Positions 10,873 through 23,530 are shown, counted from the stretch's first letter. The stretch is DNA of 64,000 bases from Lantana camara (GCA_037501455.1 CM074861.1:96387001-96451000); one strand, 5' to 3'. Program-made: numbers and translations. The notes: a model not told the origin generated them from the letters alone.

Positions 10873-11114
10873 TGTTAGGAATAGTGCCCTTAAACAGTAT
10901 TTATGCTTTACTATTTCCTTGTAAAATCACAAACTGTCTTTGAATAATAAACGAGATGATTTTGTTCATGGCAATCACTTCTTTATGTGTTTATTTATGT
11001 CTGTTTGCGTTGACTGTGTTTTGCATATTTTGAACTCCCCTAATCCGATGAGGTCGTTAAGAACTTTGCCCTTAAGGGAACGGCACATGAAACAAGTTTT
11101 TAACTCCATAGGCG
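10873..11114 (+). repeat. Left piece of a copia LTR (copia-D), interrupted by the gypsy element
   Basis: The piece begins TGTTAGGAATAGTGCCC, the start of the copia-B LTR read in its own sense, and continues with ACTTCTTTAT and GAACTCCCCTAATCC in the same order as copia-B. It is a related but distinct family. It breaks off at the gypsy target site and resumes at 21156. Confidence 0.82.
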
Positions 11115-12007
11115 TGTGACACCCCGACTTTCAGACCGTACAGGTATGACGTATGTGCGCATTTAAAATTATTAATTACGCATTTTATATTTATTCTAAT
11201 TGTTTATTTGAATTATTTAATTTAATTCTTATATGAATTATTTGAATTTGCATGAAATAATTGAATTATATGAATTCATCTGAATGAATGTGCATGTGAT
11301 TTATTCGTTTATTTGAGTTGGCCTTATTTGAACCTGTATTTGTTGAACCGAACCAACTTGAACCGGGAACCTTGAACCGAACCCGTGAACCGAACCGGCT
11401 CAGCCTTAAAGGCTGAACCATTTCTCTCCTCTCTCATTCCTCACGTTATTTCTTCAAGCCAAGCAACAAGAGAGCAAACCCCAAGCTTTGATCATCCAAC
11501 TTCACAAGCCAATAACTCTCTCGTTTCTTCGTCTTTTCTCGAGCTTAGGTAGGTTTCGGAATCCCCTCGTCATGCTCTACGTTTCCATGGTTTAACTTCT
11601 GAGTTTGGTGTGAGTTTGTTTGGCCTTTGCTCCCATACTTGAATAGTAAGGGTTTAGCTCTTATAGTGATTTCTTGCTCTTTGCTTAAGATGATTGATTC
11701 CTAGCCTCTTGTATGAGTTGTATATGTTATATATGTTGCATTTATTGCATGTAATCCATGGTTGGTGGAGGAGTTATGAGTGATCATAATTTTGTTTGAA
11801 TTTTTGATTAACCTTGATCATGCTTTTAAATTCCGTTTTCTTGCATTATTTGGGTGTTCATATATCAAGCATGAATTATTTGAATTGTATGTGCATTTTG
11901 AGAAGTTATGGCAACTTTAAAGGTTGGATTTTGGCCATTTTTGGCATATTTTCGAGCTTCCCCTGTTTTCTGTGTTTAAACTCTGCTCCAGCTTTTCGAA
12001 CCAGGCC

Positions 12008-12126
12008 GGAACGGCCGTTCCCGCCCAGTTTTAAACTGGGAACGACCGTTCCCAGGCCATACTGTTCATGACCGAGAGTGGGAACGACCGTTCCCAGTTG
12101 TACTGGGAACGGGAACGGCCGTTCCC
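12008..12126. repeat. Array of GGGAACGRCCGTTCCC palindromes in the 5' LTR
   Basis: Copies are at 12008-12021 (14-bp core), 12038-12053, 12080-12095 and 12111-12126 (perfect, 16 bp). Between them are further inverted repeats: CCCAGTT..AACTGGG (12024-12040) and CCCAGT..ACTGGG (12093-12107). The palindrome sequence is the one found in the other gypsy LTR at 2140-2367. Confidence 0.92.
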
Positions 12127-12152
12127 ATGTCCGGAACCCTCTCTTCTGGAGC

Positions 12153-12276
12153 AAATCCACGGGGGTGGATTTTTCCTTAAGGAAAAATCCACGAGGGTGG
12201 ATTTGAGGCAGTAGCTCTTGGAAAATCCATGGGGGTGGATTTTCCCCTTTAGAAAAATCCATGGGGGTGGATTTTC
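12153..12276. repeat. Array of AAATCCAYGGGGGTGGATTT inverted repeats in the 5' LTR
   Basis: Four inverted repeats of the AATCCAY-N4-GTGGATT type lie at 12153-12172, 12185-12204, 12221-12244 and 12252-12276. The perfect 20-bp palindrome ATTTTTCCTTAAGGAAAAAT joins the first two at 12169-12188. The stems are conserved and the arms differ in length. Confidence 0.92.
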
Positions 12277-13326
12277 CCCTTTGGAAAAATTTAAAACCTA
12301 GAAGCTGCTACTACTTCTCTTTGCTTTAATTATGCATTTTTATGACTTTAATTGCTTCTCTTTTGCATGATTAATTGTTATAACCATGCAATTATATGAC
12401 TTGAGTGTGATATTTTGTTGTGAACATGATCCATGCATTTTGCCGGGCGTCTTCTTTGGTACATTATTGAGTCTAAGTCTCGGGTCTTGTCTTCTTTTGT
12501 TTCAGAGCCTCTTCCGGAAGTTCGTGAGCCCGAAGTTTAAGTGTTGTTCGCCCGTTTGCCTTCCTTCTACTTTTGCAAAAGTGAGGTTAGGATCCTTTGT
12601 ACTAGATAAGCGACCTAAGACCTATTACGTGTTGTTTTCTTACCCTGTATGCGAATATATACTTATATATATGTATTAAATACGAATGCTTAAGGTATGT
12701 TATGATCTTGTGAAATAAGCTTGACGTTTTCGAAATTGATATAAGTATTGGCATAAGTAAGCTATATTTTGAAATTCGTTATTCGTATATGATATGTTTG
12801 AGCGAGTTGTACCCTGAAAGATGGGAGTTTGGTTTGATTTGGTTTGATGGGCCCGGAGACGTGGGTAAGGGAGACCCGGGACGACCACGGGGTCGCCGGT
12901 TATGACCCCTGTGCACGTTCTCATTTGAGATACTCACGTGCGACCTAAGGAGGTTGGGAAGGCGTGGTATCTTGAGCCTTCGGTGGATAACCGGGGAAGG
13001 CATATCGTGGGTTAGCTGCCCCGTATGTGTTTGGTAATGTAGGTGTTAGGGTTTGATTCCCGATACACCATGGATGTGGGGTGGATGTGATTTGAATTCA
13101 ATTTTATGTTATGTTTGATGGAGTAAGGGATAGTCCGTTCTCGCCGGACTTATGTTTATGTTATGTTTGATAGATTATGGATCGAGATAGGTTTTCCTTT
13201 ATATTATGTGCTATCTTTGGAAAATGATTTGGTATGAAAAACCCTAGCCTCGATTCAGGACTATCACCTTTGTAATATGCTCTGCTTTATATATATTTAA
13301 GTGTGGGTGTGCGTTTAGCCCCTCAC

Positions 13327-13662
13327 TCAGTCGAGTTTTGACTGACCCTCTCTTTTCCCACCTTCAGTGCAGGTTGTTTCGAGCTAGGCGGGGAAGTGCG
13401 AGTCTGGGTCTTGTACTTGTGTGTCTAGGTCGAGTTGCATCCATACTTCTTGCATTTTGGATACTCTTATTATGTATTTGATGTTAAAATTATATTTTGC
13501 TGAATTATGGGCTTTGATGTATATACTCGATCTTTTGGGCCGTGAGGCCATTGTAAATGATGTAAATGTTAGTTATAGAGCTCTTTTCGATCCTTATGTT
13601 TTGGCTTCCGCATTTATATGATTGTTTTTGCGCGCTCTGTCCGAGTTTTAGCCCCGCTTAGC
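13327..13662 (+). other. Conserved LTR structure block
   Basis: TCAGTC (13327-13332) pairs with GACTGA (13340-13345), followed by a pyrimidine tract ending CTTCAG. GCTAGGCGGGG (13383-13393) pairs with CCCCGCTTAGC (13652-13662) through one G-U pair. Confidence 0.6.
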
Positions 13663-13791
13663 CTAAGGAGTGAGTGTAGGTTCCGTTCGCTTAGACTTGG
13701 ACTCATGTATGGAAATCCATTTCATATGTGGGTTCGGGTTTAGGTGCGGGGGATGTGGTGGCCCACCGCTCCGGGCGTCACATCCTGAAAG

Positions 13792-13803
13792 TGGTATCAG
13801 AGC
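13792..13803 (+). promoter_or_regulatory. Primer-binding site, tRNA-iMet
   Basis: TGGTATCAGAGC, complementary to the 3' end of plant initiator methionine tRNA, begins nine bases after the end of the 5' LTR. It primes minus-strand cDNA synthesis. Confidence 0.93.
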
Positions 13804-13978
13804 GCTCGGTTGCAAAACCGGAGCTCTAGAGTCGAGTCGGGTGAGTCTAGGTCGTACGGCTTAGGACAACGTGGTTATATGCATTTATGTGATTATTGGT
13901 TATCTTCGTGTTAATCGTGTACATGAACATGTACTAACCCTCACGCATATGAATTGGAATCTTTTCCTTTGTAGAGAT

Positions 13979-16900
13979 ATGCCTCCCCGAAGACACCATC
14001 ACCGAGATAGATCTCCGGAACATCGTCATCACCGAGATCATTCTCCACACCCGGAAGATAACAATCCACCACCACCACCCCAAATGGATCCGGGCAATTT
14101 CATGGAGAGATTAGCGGTATATTTGGAACAAAGGGCTCAGGAAAGAAACAATGCACCTCCGGCTGGAAATCATGGAGGAAATTTAATTACAGCTACCCTT
14201 CGGGAGTTTAAGAACCAAAATCCACCGGTTTTCGTGGGTGGAAATGATGTCCAAGCAGAAGAATGGCTCGTGCAAACTAACCGGATATGGAATCTCATAC
14301 CGTGTGGGCCTATGGAGAAGCTACAATGCACACTTACCATGATCCAAGGCCAAGCTTATAGTTGGTGGTCAAGTTTGCAAGGAAGATTAGAGGCTACCGA
14401 GGAGGAGATCACATGGGAGGTGTTTGTTCGCGAATTCAAGAATAAATATATTCCCAAAGCTACAAGAAATCGAAGGGTGAGAGAATTTATGGAGCTCAAA
14501 CAAGGGGGTATGTCCGTCACTGATTATATCAACGAGTTTGAGAGGCTTTCTCGTTATGCCCCGAACATTGCTAATGATGATGAAAGCAAGGCTTCTCAAT
14601 TCCTCCAAGGACTTCGGGAGGATATGAAAGATGCTCTAGAGGCTGCTAACACAAGTACTTGGGCGAAAGTCACGGACAAAGCTCTAAGAGTTGAAGAACG
14701 GGTTGTGATGAGGAGGAAGAGTACTCATACCGGGCAAGGGTCTAGCTCGGGGAATTTCAATAAGTTTGGAAAGAGGCCGGCATTTCAAACTTTTCAACAA
14801 GCCAAGCCTCAAAACAAACAACCTCGACCCGCGGGACCCAATCAACTGAATCGACCCTTAGCACTTCCGGCTCCACCTAAAGTGCAATGTACCTATTGCA
14901 AGGGTCCTCATCATGTGGATAATTGCTTTAGGCTACATAAGAGGTGTTTCATTTGTGGGGCACAAGATCATATGGTGAACACATGCCCGAAGAAGCAAGA
15001 TAACCCGAGGCCTGCAATCCAAGCTAGGGCTTACGCATTGGGAGTTGAGGAAGAGCAAGCTGTGGAAGTCGACCCGAATGCCGTGATCGAAGGTACTATA
15101 AGCATTCATGGCACTACATTACATGCATTATTTGATCCCGGGGCCACTCATTCTTTTATTTCCCGGGATATTGCCGCTTCTATGTGCTTGCCTATTTCAT
15201 TGTGTGCGCATGATTTCGTGGTTAGCTCTCCTCTTGGTGGTAGTTTAGTAACTTGCAGGGTTTTTCGGGGTTGTCCGGTTAGCTTCGAAGGCCGAGTTTT
15301 CCTCGCAGATTTGATTGGTATGCCGATGCAGAGGTATGATGTAATCTTGGGTATGGATTGGTTGTTTGAACATGGGGCTCAGATGGATTGTCGAGATAAG
15401 AAAGTTTCTTTTGGATCAGTGGTGTTTAAGGGCGAAAAGGTGAAGTTAAGCCCGTTTATTTCTTTTGTTGAGGCGAGTAAACTGGTCCGGGACGGTGCGA
15501 CAGGTTTCGTGGCCTATCTTTTGAATAGACCGAAGGATCAGGTCAAACTTGAGGAGACGGAGGTCGTGCGAGAGTATATCGATGTTTTCCCTGAGACTTT
15601 GGGGTCTTTACCGCCTGATAGGGACATCGAGTTCGTAATCGACCTTTATCCCGGAGCAGAGCCTTTCTCGAAGACTCCTTACAGGATGGCTCCTGCAGAG
15701 TTAAAGGAGTTAAAAACGCAGCTTGATGAGCTTTTGGCTTGCGGGTACATTCGTCCGAGCATTTCTCCGTGGGGTGCTCCCGTTCTATTTGTAAAGAAGA
15801 AGGATGGGACGTTACGGATGTGTATAGATTACCGTGAGCTGAATCGGATGACAGTGAAGAACAAATACCCTTTGCCTCACATCGAGGAGTTATTTGATAT
15901 TCTGCAAGGCTCGAAAGTCTATTCCAAGTTAGATTTGAGGCAGGGTTACTACCAATTGCGAATTAGGGAGGAAGATATTCCGAAGACTGGTTTTAATACG
16001 CGCTATGGGCATTTTGAATTCGTTGTCATGCCGTTTGGATTAACTAATGCTCCAGCCGTATTTATGGACATGATGCACCGAGTGTTTAGGCAGTTTCTTG
16101 ACAAGTTCGTGGTTATATTTATAGACGACATTCTGGTGTATTCTAAGTCCGCTGAAGAGCACGCTCAGCATCTTCGGATCGTTTTGGAAACTTTGAGGGA
16201 ACACAAGTTGTACGCGAAATTCAGCAAATGCGAATTCTGGATCGATAGAGTTGTATTTTTGGGTCATATAATTTCAGGTGATGGGATTGAGGTGGATCCA
16301 TCTAAGGTTGAATCCGTGCTTCGTTGGGAGAGACCTAGAAATGCCTCTGAGATTAGAAGCTTTATTGGGTTGGCCGGCTACTATCGAAGATTTGTTAAGG
16401 ATTTTTCTAAAATTGCCGCTCCATTGACTCGTCTGACTAAGAAGGAAGTGAAATTCGAATGGGATGATAAGTGTGAGGCGAGTTTTCAGACATTGAAGGT
16501 GAAATTAACTTCAGCACCGGTTCTTACTTTACCCGAGGGTACCGAGGGTTATGCGGTTTATACAGATGCTTCGAAAGAAGGTCTTGGTTGTGTTTTGATG
16601 CAGCATGGTAGAGTGGTAGCTTATGCTTCGAGGAAATTGAAGGAGCATGAGAAGAATTACCCTACCCACGATCTCGAATTGGCTGCCGTTGTGTTTGCTT
16701 TGATGAAGTGGCGACATTATCTCTACGGTACCACGTTTGAGGTATTTACAGATCACCAAAGCCTCAAGTATCTCTTTTCTCAGAAGGATTTAAATGTAAG
16801 ACAGAGGCGCTGGATGGAGTTGTTAGAGGATTATGATTGTACCATTCAATACCATCCGGGTAAAGCAAACGTGGTCGCCGATGCCTTAAGTAGAAAGGCG

Positions 16901-18454
16901 AATGTGGCTAATTTGGAAGCAAGTTCTTCAAGTTCGGGTTCAGAGATCTTGGTTTCGGGAACTTGGTTGGCTAATCTTACAGTAATACCAGATTTGAAAG
17001 GACAGTTGTTGGAAGCACAGAATTCAGATGCAGAAATTCAAAGGTTGGTAGCTCGTTCCAAGAACGACCCGAATTCTAAGTTTGGATTAGATGATTCCGG
17101 TTTGTTAAGGTTCGAAGCGAGAATATGTGTCCCAGAAGAGCTCAAGAGGCTTGTACTTGAGGAGGCACATCGCTCGAGGTACTCGATTCATCCGGGAGGT
17201 ACTAAGATGTATCGGGACCTGAAAGAGAAATTCTGGTGGAATGGCATGAAAAGGGACGTCGCGAACTTCGTGAAGCGATGTCTGACGTGTCAAAAGGTGA
17301 AGGCAGAACACCAGAAGCCGGGAGGAACTCTCCAACCACTTCCTATTCCCGAGTGGAAGTGGGAGCAAGTGACTATGGACTTCGTGTCCGGCTTGCCTAG
17401 AGTCAAAGGAGGGTTTGATGGAATTTGGGTAATTGTCGACAGATTGACTAAGTCTGCCCATTTCCTTAAGGTTCGGATGTCCGAGAAAGTTCCAAAGCTA
17501 GCTGAGTTATATGTTCGAGAGATTGTAAGACTACATGGAATTCCGGCTAGTATCGTTTCGGATCGGGATCCACGGTTTACTTCGATCTTCTGGCAGAATC
17601 TCCAAAAATGTTTGGGCACCAGGCTCAGATTTAGCACAGCTTCGCATCCTCAAACGGACGGTCAATCTGAAAGGTTAATTCAGTACTTAGAGGATATGCT
17701 TCGGTCGTGTGCTTTGGATTTCCAGGATAAATGGGATGAGCATCTGGCTCTAGTTGAATTTGCTTATAATAACAGTTATCAAGGTTCGATTAAGATGGCT
17801 CCTTATGAAGCACTTTATGGAAGAAAGTGTAGGTCGCCTTTGTTTTGGGATATCGAGGATTGGAGGTGGACCGAAGAGAATAAGCTCGAGAGGGCTGAAC
17901 CTAAGGAAAACATTGTTGCTACTATTGAGAAGGTTCATACGATTAGGCAAAGAATGAGAGCAGCTCAGGCTCGACAGAAAAGCTACGCCGATAAGAGAAG
18001 AAGGCCCTTAGTGTTTGAGGTCGGAGATAGAGTTTTTCTGAAGGCGTCTCCAAGGAAAGGATTCACTCGAATAGGTAAAGGTGGAAAGCTCAGTCCACGA
18101 TACCTAGGGCCATTTGAAATTTTGGAAAGAATTGGAGAAACGGCGTACAGATTGGATCTCCCACCGAATTTGACCGGGATACATAACGTTTTTCATGTTT
18201 CTCAGCTCCGCAAGTACCATCCCGATGAGGCAACTATTCTTCCAGTTGAAGAGGTTCAGTTAGAGACAGATTTAGCAATAGAAAAGCATCCGGTTGCAAT
18301 TCAGGACCGGAAGATGCAAGAATTGAGAAAACGGCAGATTCCTTTGGTTAGAGTACTTTGGAGGGATCAGAAATCCGAGGAATCGACTTGGGAAACTGAG
18401 GAGAAAATGAGGAATTTATATCCGGAGTTGTTTGAGGACTCGGTTCGGACTTGA
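13979..18454 (+). CDS. Intact gag-pol polyprotein of the gypsy element, 1491 aa
   Basis: The start chosen is the ATG at 13979 (MPPRRHHH...). The frame is open 36 codons further up, but that stretch does not look like gag. Domains in order: gag about 93-215; two zinc knuckles about 304-337 (the second, [14 protein letters not shown], is canonical CCHC; the first has altered spacing); aspartic protease about 380-460 with [10 protein letters not shown], so DPG rather than DSG/DTG at the active site; reverse transcriptase with FIDD near 714-717; RNase H with TDAS at 862-865; integrase with His1064, His1071, Cys1101, Cys1104 and catalytic Asp1134, Asp1195, Glu1231 (35 residues between the last two). 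A chromodomain-like tail lies at about 1430-1485. There is no stop or frameshift. It is a single-frame polyprotein, usual for chromoviruses, making particles, processing itself and copying and inserting the element. Confidence 0.97.
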   Translation: MPPRRHHHRDRSPEHRHHRDHSPHPEDNNPPPPPQMDPGNFMERLAVYLEQRAQERNNAPPAGNHGGNLITATLREFKNQNPPVFVGGNDVQAEEWLVQTNRIWNLIPCGPMEKLQCTLTMIQGQAYSWWSSLQGRLEATEEEITWEVFVREFKNKYIPKATRNRRVREFMELKQGGMSVTDYINEFERLSRYAPNIANDDESKASQFLQGLREDMKDALEAANTSTWAKVTDKALRVEERVVMRRKSTHTGQGSSSGNFNKFGKRPAFQTFQQAKPQNKQPRPAGPNQLNRPLALPAPPKVQCTYCKGPHHVDNCFRLHKRCFICGAQDHMVNTCPKKQDNPRPAIQARAYALGVEEEQAVEVDPNAVIEGTISIHGTTLHALFDPGATHSFISRDIAASMCLPISLCAHDFVVSSPLGGSLVTCRVFRGCPVSFEGRVFLADLIGMPMQRYDVILGMDWLFEHGAQMDCRDKKVSFGSVVFKGEKVKLSPFISFVEASKLVRDGATGFVAYLLNRPKDQVKLEETEVVREYIDVFPETLGSLPPDRDIEFVIDLYPGAEPFSKTPYRMAPAELKELKTQLDELLACGYIRPSISPWGAPVLFVKKKDGTLRMCIDYRELNRMTVKNKYPLPHIEELFDILQGSKVYSKLDLRQGYYQLRIREEDIPKTGFNTRYGHFEFVVMPFGLTNAPAVFMDMMHRVFRQFLDKFVVIFIDDILVYSKSAEEHAQHLRIVLETLREHKLYAKFSKCEFWIDRVVFLGHIISGDGIEVDPSKVESVLRWERPRNASEIRSFIGLAGYYRRFVKDFSKIAAPLTRLTKKEVKFEWDDKCEASFQTLKVKLTSAPVLTLPEGTEGYAVYTDASKEGLGCVLMQHGRVVAYASRKLKEHEKNYPTHDLELAAVVFALMKWRHYLYGTTFEVFTDHQSLKYLFSQKDLNVRQRRWMELLEDYDCTIQYHPGKANVVADALSRKANVANLEASSSSSGSEILVSGTWLANLTVIPDLKGQLLEAQNSDAEIQRLVARSKNDPNSKFGLDDSGLLRFEARICVPEELKRLVLEEAHRSRYSIHPGGTKMYRDLKEKFWWNGMKRDVANFVKRCLTCQKVKAEHQKPGGTLQPLPIPEWKWEQVTMDFVSGLPRVKGGFDGIWVIVDRLTKSAHFLKVRMSEKVPKLAELYVREIVRLHGIPASIVSDRDPRFTSIFWQNLQKCLGTRLRFSTASHPQTDGQSERLIQYLEDMLRSCALDFQDKWDEHLALVEFAYNNSYQGSIKMAPYEALYGRKCRSPLFWDIEDWRWTEENKLERAEPKENIVATIEKVHTIRQRMRAAQARQKSYADKRRRPLVFEVGDRVFLKASPRKGFTRIGKGGKLSPRYLGPFEILERIGETAYRLDLPPNLTGIHNVFHVSQLRKYHPDEATILPVEEVQLETDLAIEKHPVAIQDRKMQELRKRQIPLVRVLWRDQKSEESTWETEEKMRNLYPELFEDSVRT

Positions 18455-18469
18455 GGGCAAGTCCTTTTT

Positions 18470-18482
18470 AAGGGGGAAGGAT
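18470..18482 (+). promoter_or_regulatory. Polypurine tract
   Basis: AAGGGGGAAGGA lies next to the 3' LTR start and just after the pol stop. Confidence 0.88.
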
Positions 18483-21150
18483 TGTGACACCCCGACTTTC
18501 AGACCGTACAGGTATGACGTATGTGCGCATTTAAAATTATTAATTACGCATTTTATATTTATTCTAATTGTTTATTTGAATTATTTAATTTAATTCTTAT
18601 ATGAATTATTTGAATTTGCATGAAATAATTGAATTATATGAATTCATCTGAATGAATGTGCATGTGATTTATTCGTTTATTTGAGTTGGCCTTATTTGAA
18701 CCTGTATTTGTTGAACCGAACCAACTTGAACCGGGAACCTTGAACCGAACCCGTGAACCGAACCGGCTCAGCCTTAAAGGCTGAACCATTTCTCTCCTCT
18801 CTCATTCCTCACGTTATTTCTTCAAGCCAAGCAACAAGAGAGCAAACCCCAAGCTTTGATCATCCAACTTCACAAGCCAATAACTCTCTCGTTTCTTCGT
18901 CTTTTCTCGAGCTTAGGTAGGTTTCGGAATCCCCTCGTCATGCTCTACGTTTCCATGGTTTAACTTCTGAGTTTGGTGTGAGTTTGTTTGGCCTTTGCTC
19001 CCATACTTGAATAGTAAGGGTTTAGCTCTTATAGTGATTTCTTGCTCTTTGCTTAAGATGATTGATTCCTAGCCTCTTGTATGAGTTGTATATGTTATAT
19101 ATGTTGCATTTATTGCATGTAATCCATGGTTGGTGGAGGAGTTATGAGTGATCATAATTTTGTTTGAATTTTTGATTAACCTTGATCATGCTTTTAAATT
19201 CCGTTTTCTTGCATTATTTGGGTGTTCATATATCAAGCATGAATTATTTGAATTGTATGTGCATTTTGAGAAGTTATGGCAACTTTAAAGGTTGGATTTT
19301 GGCCATTTTTGGCATATTTTCGAGCTTCCCCTGTTTTCTGTGTTTAAACTCTGCTCCAGCTTTTCGAACCAGGCCGGAACGGCCGTTCCCGCCCAGTTTT
19401 AAACTGGGAACGACCGTTCCCAGGCCATACTGTTCATGACCGAGAGTGGGAACGACCGTTCCCAGTTGTACTGGGAACGGGAACGGCCGTTCCCATGTCC
19501 GGAACCCTCTCTTCTGGAGCAAATCCACGGGGGTGGATTTTTCCTTAAGGAAAAATCCACGAGGGTGGATTTGAGGCAGTAGCTCTTGGAAAATCCATGG
19601 GGGTGGATTTTCCCCTTTAGAAAAATCCATGGGGGTGGATTTTCCCCTTTGGAAAAATTTAAAACCTAGAAGCTGCTACTACTTCTCTTTGCTTTAATTA
19701 TGCATTTTTATGACTTTAATTGCTTCTCTTTTGCATGATTAATTGTTATAACCATGCAATTATATGACTTGAGTGTGATATTTTGTTGTGAACATGATCC
19801 ATGCATTTTGCCGGGCGTCTTCTTTGGTACATTATTGAGTCTAAGTCTCGGGTCTTGTCTTCTTTTGTTTCAGAGCCTCTTCCGGAAGTTCGTGAGCCCG
19901 AAGTTTAAGTGTTGTTCGCCCGTTTGCCTTCCTTCTACTTTTGCAAAGGTGAGGTTAGGATCCTTTGTACTAGATAAGCGACCTAAGACCTATTACGTGT
20001 TGTTTTCTTACCCTGTATGCGAATATATACTTATATATATGTATTAAATACGAATGCTTAAGGTATGTTATGATCTTGTGAAATAAGCTTGACGTTTTCG
20101 AAATTGATATAAGTATTGGCATAAGTAAGCTATATTTTGAAATTCGTTATTCGTATATGATATGTTTGAGCGAGTTGTACCCTGAAAGATGGGAGTTTGG
20201 TTTGATTTGGTTTGATGGGCCCGGAGACGTGGGTAAGGGAGACCCGGGACGACCACGGGGTCGCCGGTTATGACCCCTGTGCACGTTCTCATTTGAGATA
20301 CTCACGTGCGACCTAAGGAGGTTGGGAAGGCGTGGTATCTTGAGCCTTCGGTGGATAACCGGGGAAGGCATATCGTGGGTTAGCTGCCCCGTATGTGTTT
20401 GGTAATGTAGGTGTTAGGGTTTGATTCCCGATACACCATGGATGTGGGGTGGATGTGATTTGAATTCAATTTTATGTTATGTTTGATGGAGTAAGGGATA
20501 GTCCGTTCTCGCCGGACTTATGTTTATGTTATGTTTGATAGATTATGGATCGAGATAGGTTTTCCTTTATATTATGTGCTATCTTTGGAAAATGATTTGG
20601 TATGAAAAACCCTAGCCTCGATTCAGGACTATCACCTTTGTAATATGCTCTGCTTTATATATATTTAAGTGTGGGTGTGCGTTTAGCCCCTCACTCAGTC
20701 GAGTTTTGACTGACCCTCTCTTTTCCCACCTTCAGTGCAGGTTGTTTCGAGCTAGGCGGGGAAGTGCGAGTCTGGGTCTTGTACTTGTGTGTCTAGGTCG
20801 AGTTGCATCCATACTTCTTGCATTTTGGATACTCTTATTATGTATTTGATGTTAAAATTATATTTTGCTGAATTATGGGCTTTGATGTATATACTCGATC
20901 TTTTGGGCCGTGAGGCCATTGTAAATGATGTAAATGTTAGTTATAGAGCTCTTTTCGATCCTTATGTTTTGGCTTCCGCATTTATATGATTGTTTTTGCG
21001 CGCTCTGTCCGAGTTTTAGCCCCGCTTAGCCTAAGGAGTGAGTGTAGGTTCCGTTCGCTTAGACTTGGACTCATGTATGGAAATCCATTTCATATGTGGG
21101 TTCGGGTTTAGGTGCGGGGGATGTGGTGGCCCACCGCTCCGGGCGTCACA
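18483..21150 (+). repeat. 3' LTR of the complete gypsy element (2668 bp)
   Basis: It has the same length and ends as the 5' LTR. The one difference seen is at 19948. The target-site copy AGGCG follows at 21151-21155. Confidence 0.96.
19376..19644. repeat. Both palindrome arrays, 3' LTR copy
   Basis: These are the same arrays as 12008-12276, shifted by 7368 bases, with no change seen. Confidence 0.92.
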
Positions 21151-21155
21151 AGGCG

Positions 21156-22299
21156 AGGATTAGAAACTTCTCCAAGTTGATGAGTCCGACAGACAGTGGG
21201 AGTGTCAACCTTGACTCTGCTAAGACTTGCTTATGTGATTATGTCCTTTTGAAGGATCATTCAGTTTCATAGAATGATAAGTGCATACGATGATGCTTTC
21301 ATAATACATAAGGGTGATTATTACAAGAACTTCATCATTGAGATGTCCCGCGTGAGAACATTCCTAAATGGGAAAGGAAGTCTCCTAGAAACTTCCAGAT
21401 TAGGAAATATCTCACAGGTCAATGACGTGATTAATAATCCTTTGACTTGAGATTCTGTAATATCTCATATGAGCTAACTCTGTAATCTTTGATATAGGCT
21501 CAAAAGGGTGTCGCCATTTAGACACCTGAACCACGGCCTATGTTTGGATTACACAAGTGGTATATGTAGAATTAGTAGAATCGATAAAGGACCTACACTT
21601 GCTAAGAACAAGAATGATCTCTTACTGATTGAGTTGTTCGTAGTCTATTAAATATTAAACCCTTGGCCAAGGTGGATGAAAAATCAAGATATCAAGAAAA
21701 TGGGTTTTTCTTGGATTGAAATCTAAGTGGATATGAAGCGAACTTAACTTTAAAGATCGAGAATATTAGGGCTCTGAGAATATTCTCTTGCCTTAGTTCT
21801 TGATTGAGAGATGGAGTTAGAGGAGGATCGTATTTCACTGATTGTCATTGACTAAAAGGTTCTTCAATTCATTTCGTTATTCGGCTAGGGGTCGCACACC
21901 CATTGCTAGATTACGGTAGTGTGATATGTGAAGTGATTATTTAATTATGGGAATTAATTAACTACTGTCACTGCTAATCGAATAATGAACCTAAAGGGTC
22001 ACACACAAATGCTAGAATACGAGGGTTATGGTAGGATGTTAATTGGATTAACGAAGGATCAAATTGTTGATCAAAATGAAGCCACGAACACGTGTGCATT
22101 GCCACGTGTCAAGGACACGTGACTGCCACGTGCCTGCGTGGCTACCACATGTCACGCACAGATGGCTGTGACGTGGCTTTATTCGTGTGATTATTTCACA
22201 CAAGAAATCTTTTCTAGAATTAATTAATTAAATTGTAATTAATTAATTTTGATCTTTTAATTAATTATGAATTAATTGTTAAGACTATTCTCAAATTAC
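21156..22299 (+). repeat. Right piece of the copia-D LTR, truncated at its 3' end
   Basis: It continues the LTR from 11114. The order of blocks (GATGAGTCC..ACAGACAGTGGGAG; TAGAAACTTCCAG; CACGTGTC clusters at 22085-22170; TTAATTAATT tracts) follows the copia-B LTR read in sense. About 1390 bp of LTR remain in total against 1934 in copia-B. It stops abruptly at about 22299, where a gypsy-type LTR begins mid-sequence. Confidence 0.8.
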
Positions 22300-23530
22300 T
22301 TAACTCAGCCCTATCCCTTCCCTACCCTTTCATTTCGTCCAACACACCCACAAGAGGAGGTAGAGCAGCTGATCCATGGAGAAAAGAGAAGAGAAGAAGA
22401 AGCCCTTTTCCATGTCTTGAGATTTTTGAAGACAATCTTCTCCATACTTCTTCATATATTAAAGGTAAGTATATTTATGTATTCTCCTCTCTTTTATGCT
22501 TCATTTGATCTTTGAAATTCATGAAATGCATCAGATTTAATAAGGATATGGAGACTTGCATGAATAGTTAGGGTTAGAGGTCATTTGTTGCTTCCTTGCC
22601 TTAGCTTGAATTTGTGGCTGATTTGAGGCTTCTTTGGTGATTATATGAACTTATTTGCTTCCATTCTTGATTTATACTTCATGTTAGATGTGTTAGGGTT
22701 ATTTTCTCTTTAATAACTTGATTAAAACTTTGAGCTTTTGGGCATGCAAAACTGAAATTATAATCTGCTCTCCCGGAATGAACTGCTATCACATTTTGAA
22801 GTTTGTTTGATTTAATTCTTGCCTCCAATTTCGTGTGTTAAGGCATGGCTATGTAGTGAACATGTTGCTCTATGAATATGCTCTTGGTTTCCCCGATTTC
22901 ATGCCTTATCTCAGCTGCATATATGGATTATGTGAGGGAGAACATGATTTATTTTCTCTCCTTTCTTGCAACGGTTTTATGTGGCTGTTTTGATGCTCAA
23001 AAACTGATTATATGGACTTGTTTCTTTGATCATTTGATGATTAACTGATATTATATTATGTTTGGATGATTTGCTCTTAAGATCCTTTGATGAAATTATG
23101 AGTTTTTTAGCCCCAAACCTAAGCTAGAAATCTGCTCCCCTGTTTTGGAACTGCTGTGTGGATTTATGCTTTGTTGCTTGAGTTAATGACTTCCAATTCG
23201 TGTGAATTTGCATGGAGACGTGGTATACTAATTGCTTTACATGTTAGCCCTGCTCATGCAAGTTTTTAGATCCATTTTCAGCCCCTAAGTTGGTGATCAT
23301 GGCATAAATGTATTGATTTATCAATTTTGGCTCTAATTGCATTGCTTGTTTGATGAACCTTTTTGGATGCATTCTTGAATCTCTTTGTATGATTCTTTGT
23401 TGTGTATTTGATGCTTGTTTTATGTGTTAGAGTGCTTGAGTAGCTCCCTCTCTTTCAGCCTTGAGTTGCTCTTTGTTTGCCCCCTTTTAGCCGCTGCTGT
23501 CACCCCTTTTCTACCCTTTTCGCCTCTGTA

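Larger units (their letters stand above)
11115..13782 (+). repeat. 5' LTR of the complete gypsy element (2668 bp)
   Basis: It starts TGTGACACCCCGAC and ends GGCGTCACA. It contains two kinds of palindrome array (12008-12126 and 12153-12276) and the conserved LTR structure block (13327-13662). Confidence 0.96.
11115..21150 (+). mobile_element. Complete Ty3/gypsy chromovirus (Tekay/Del type), 10,036 bp
   Basis: Two 2668-bp LTRs are flanked by an exact 5-bp target duplication AGGCG (11110-11114 and 21151-21155). Inside are a tRNA-iMet primer site, an uninterrupted gag-pol and a polypurine tract. Reading the LTRs side by side I found one difference (A at 12580, G at 19948), so insertion is very recent. 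The host sequence is a copia LTR, which resumes after the element. All parts known to be needed in cis and for coding are present, so it may be autonomous and possibly still active. Confidence 0.96.
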
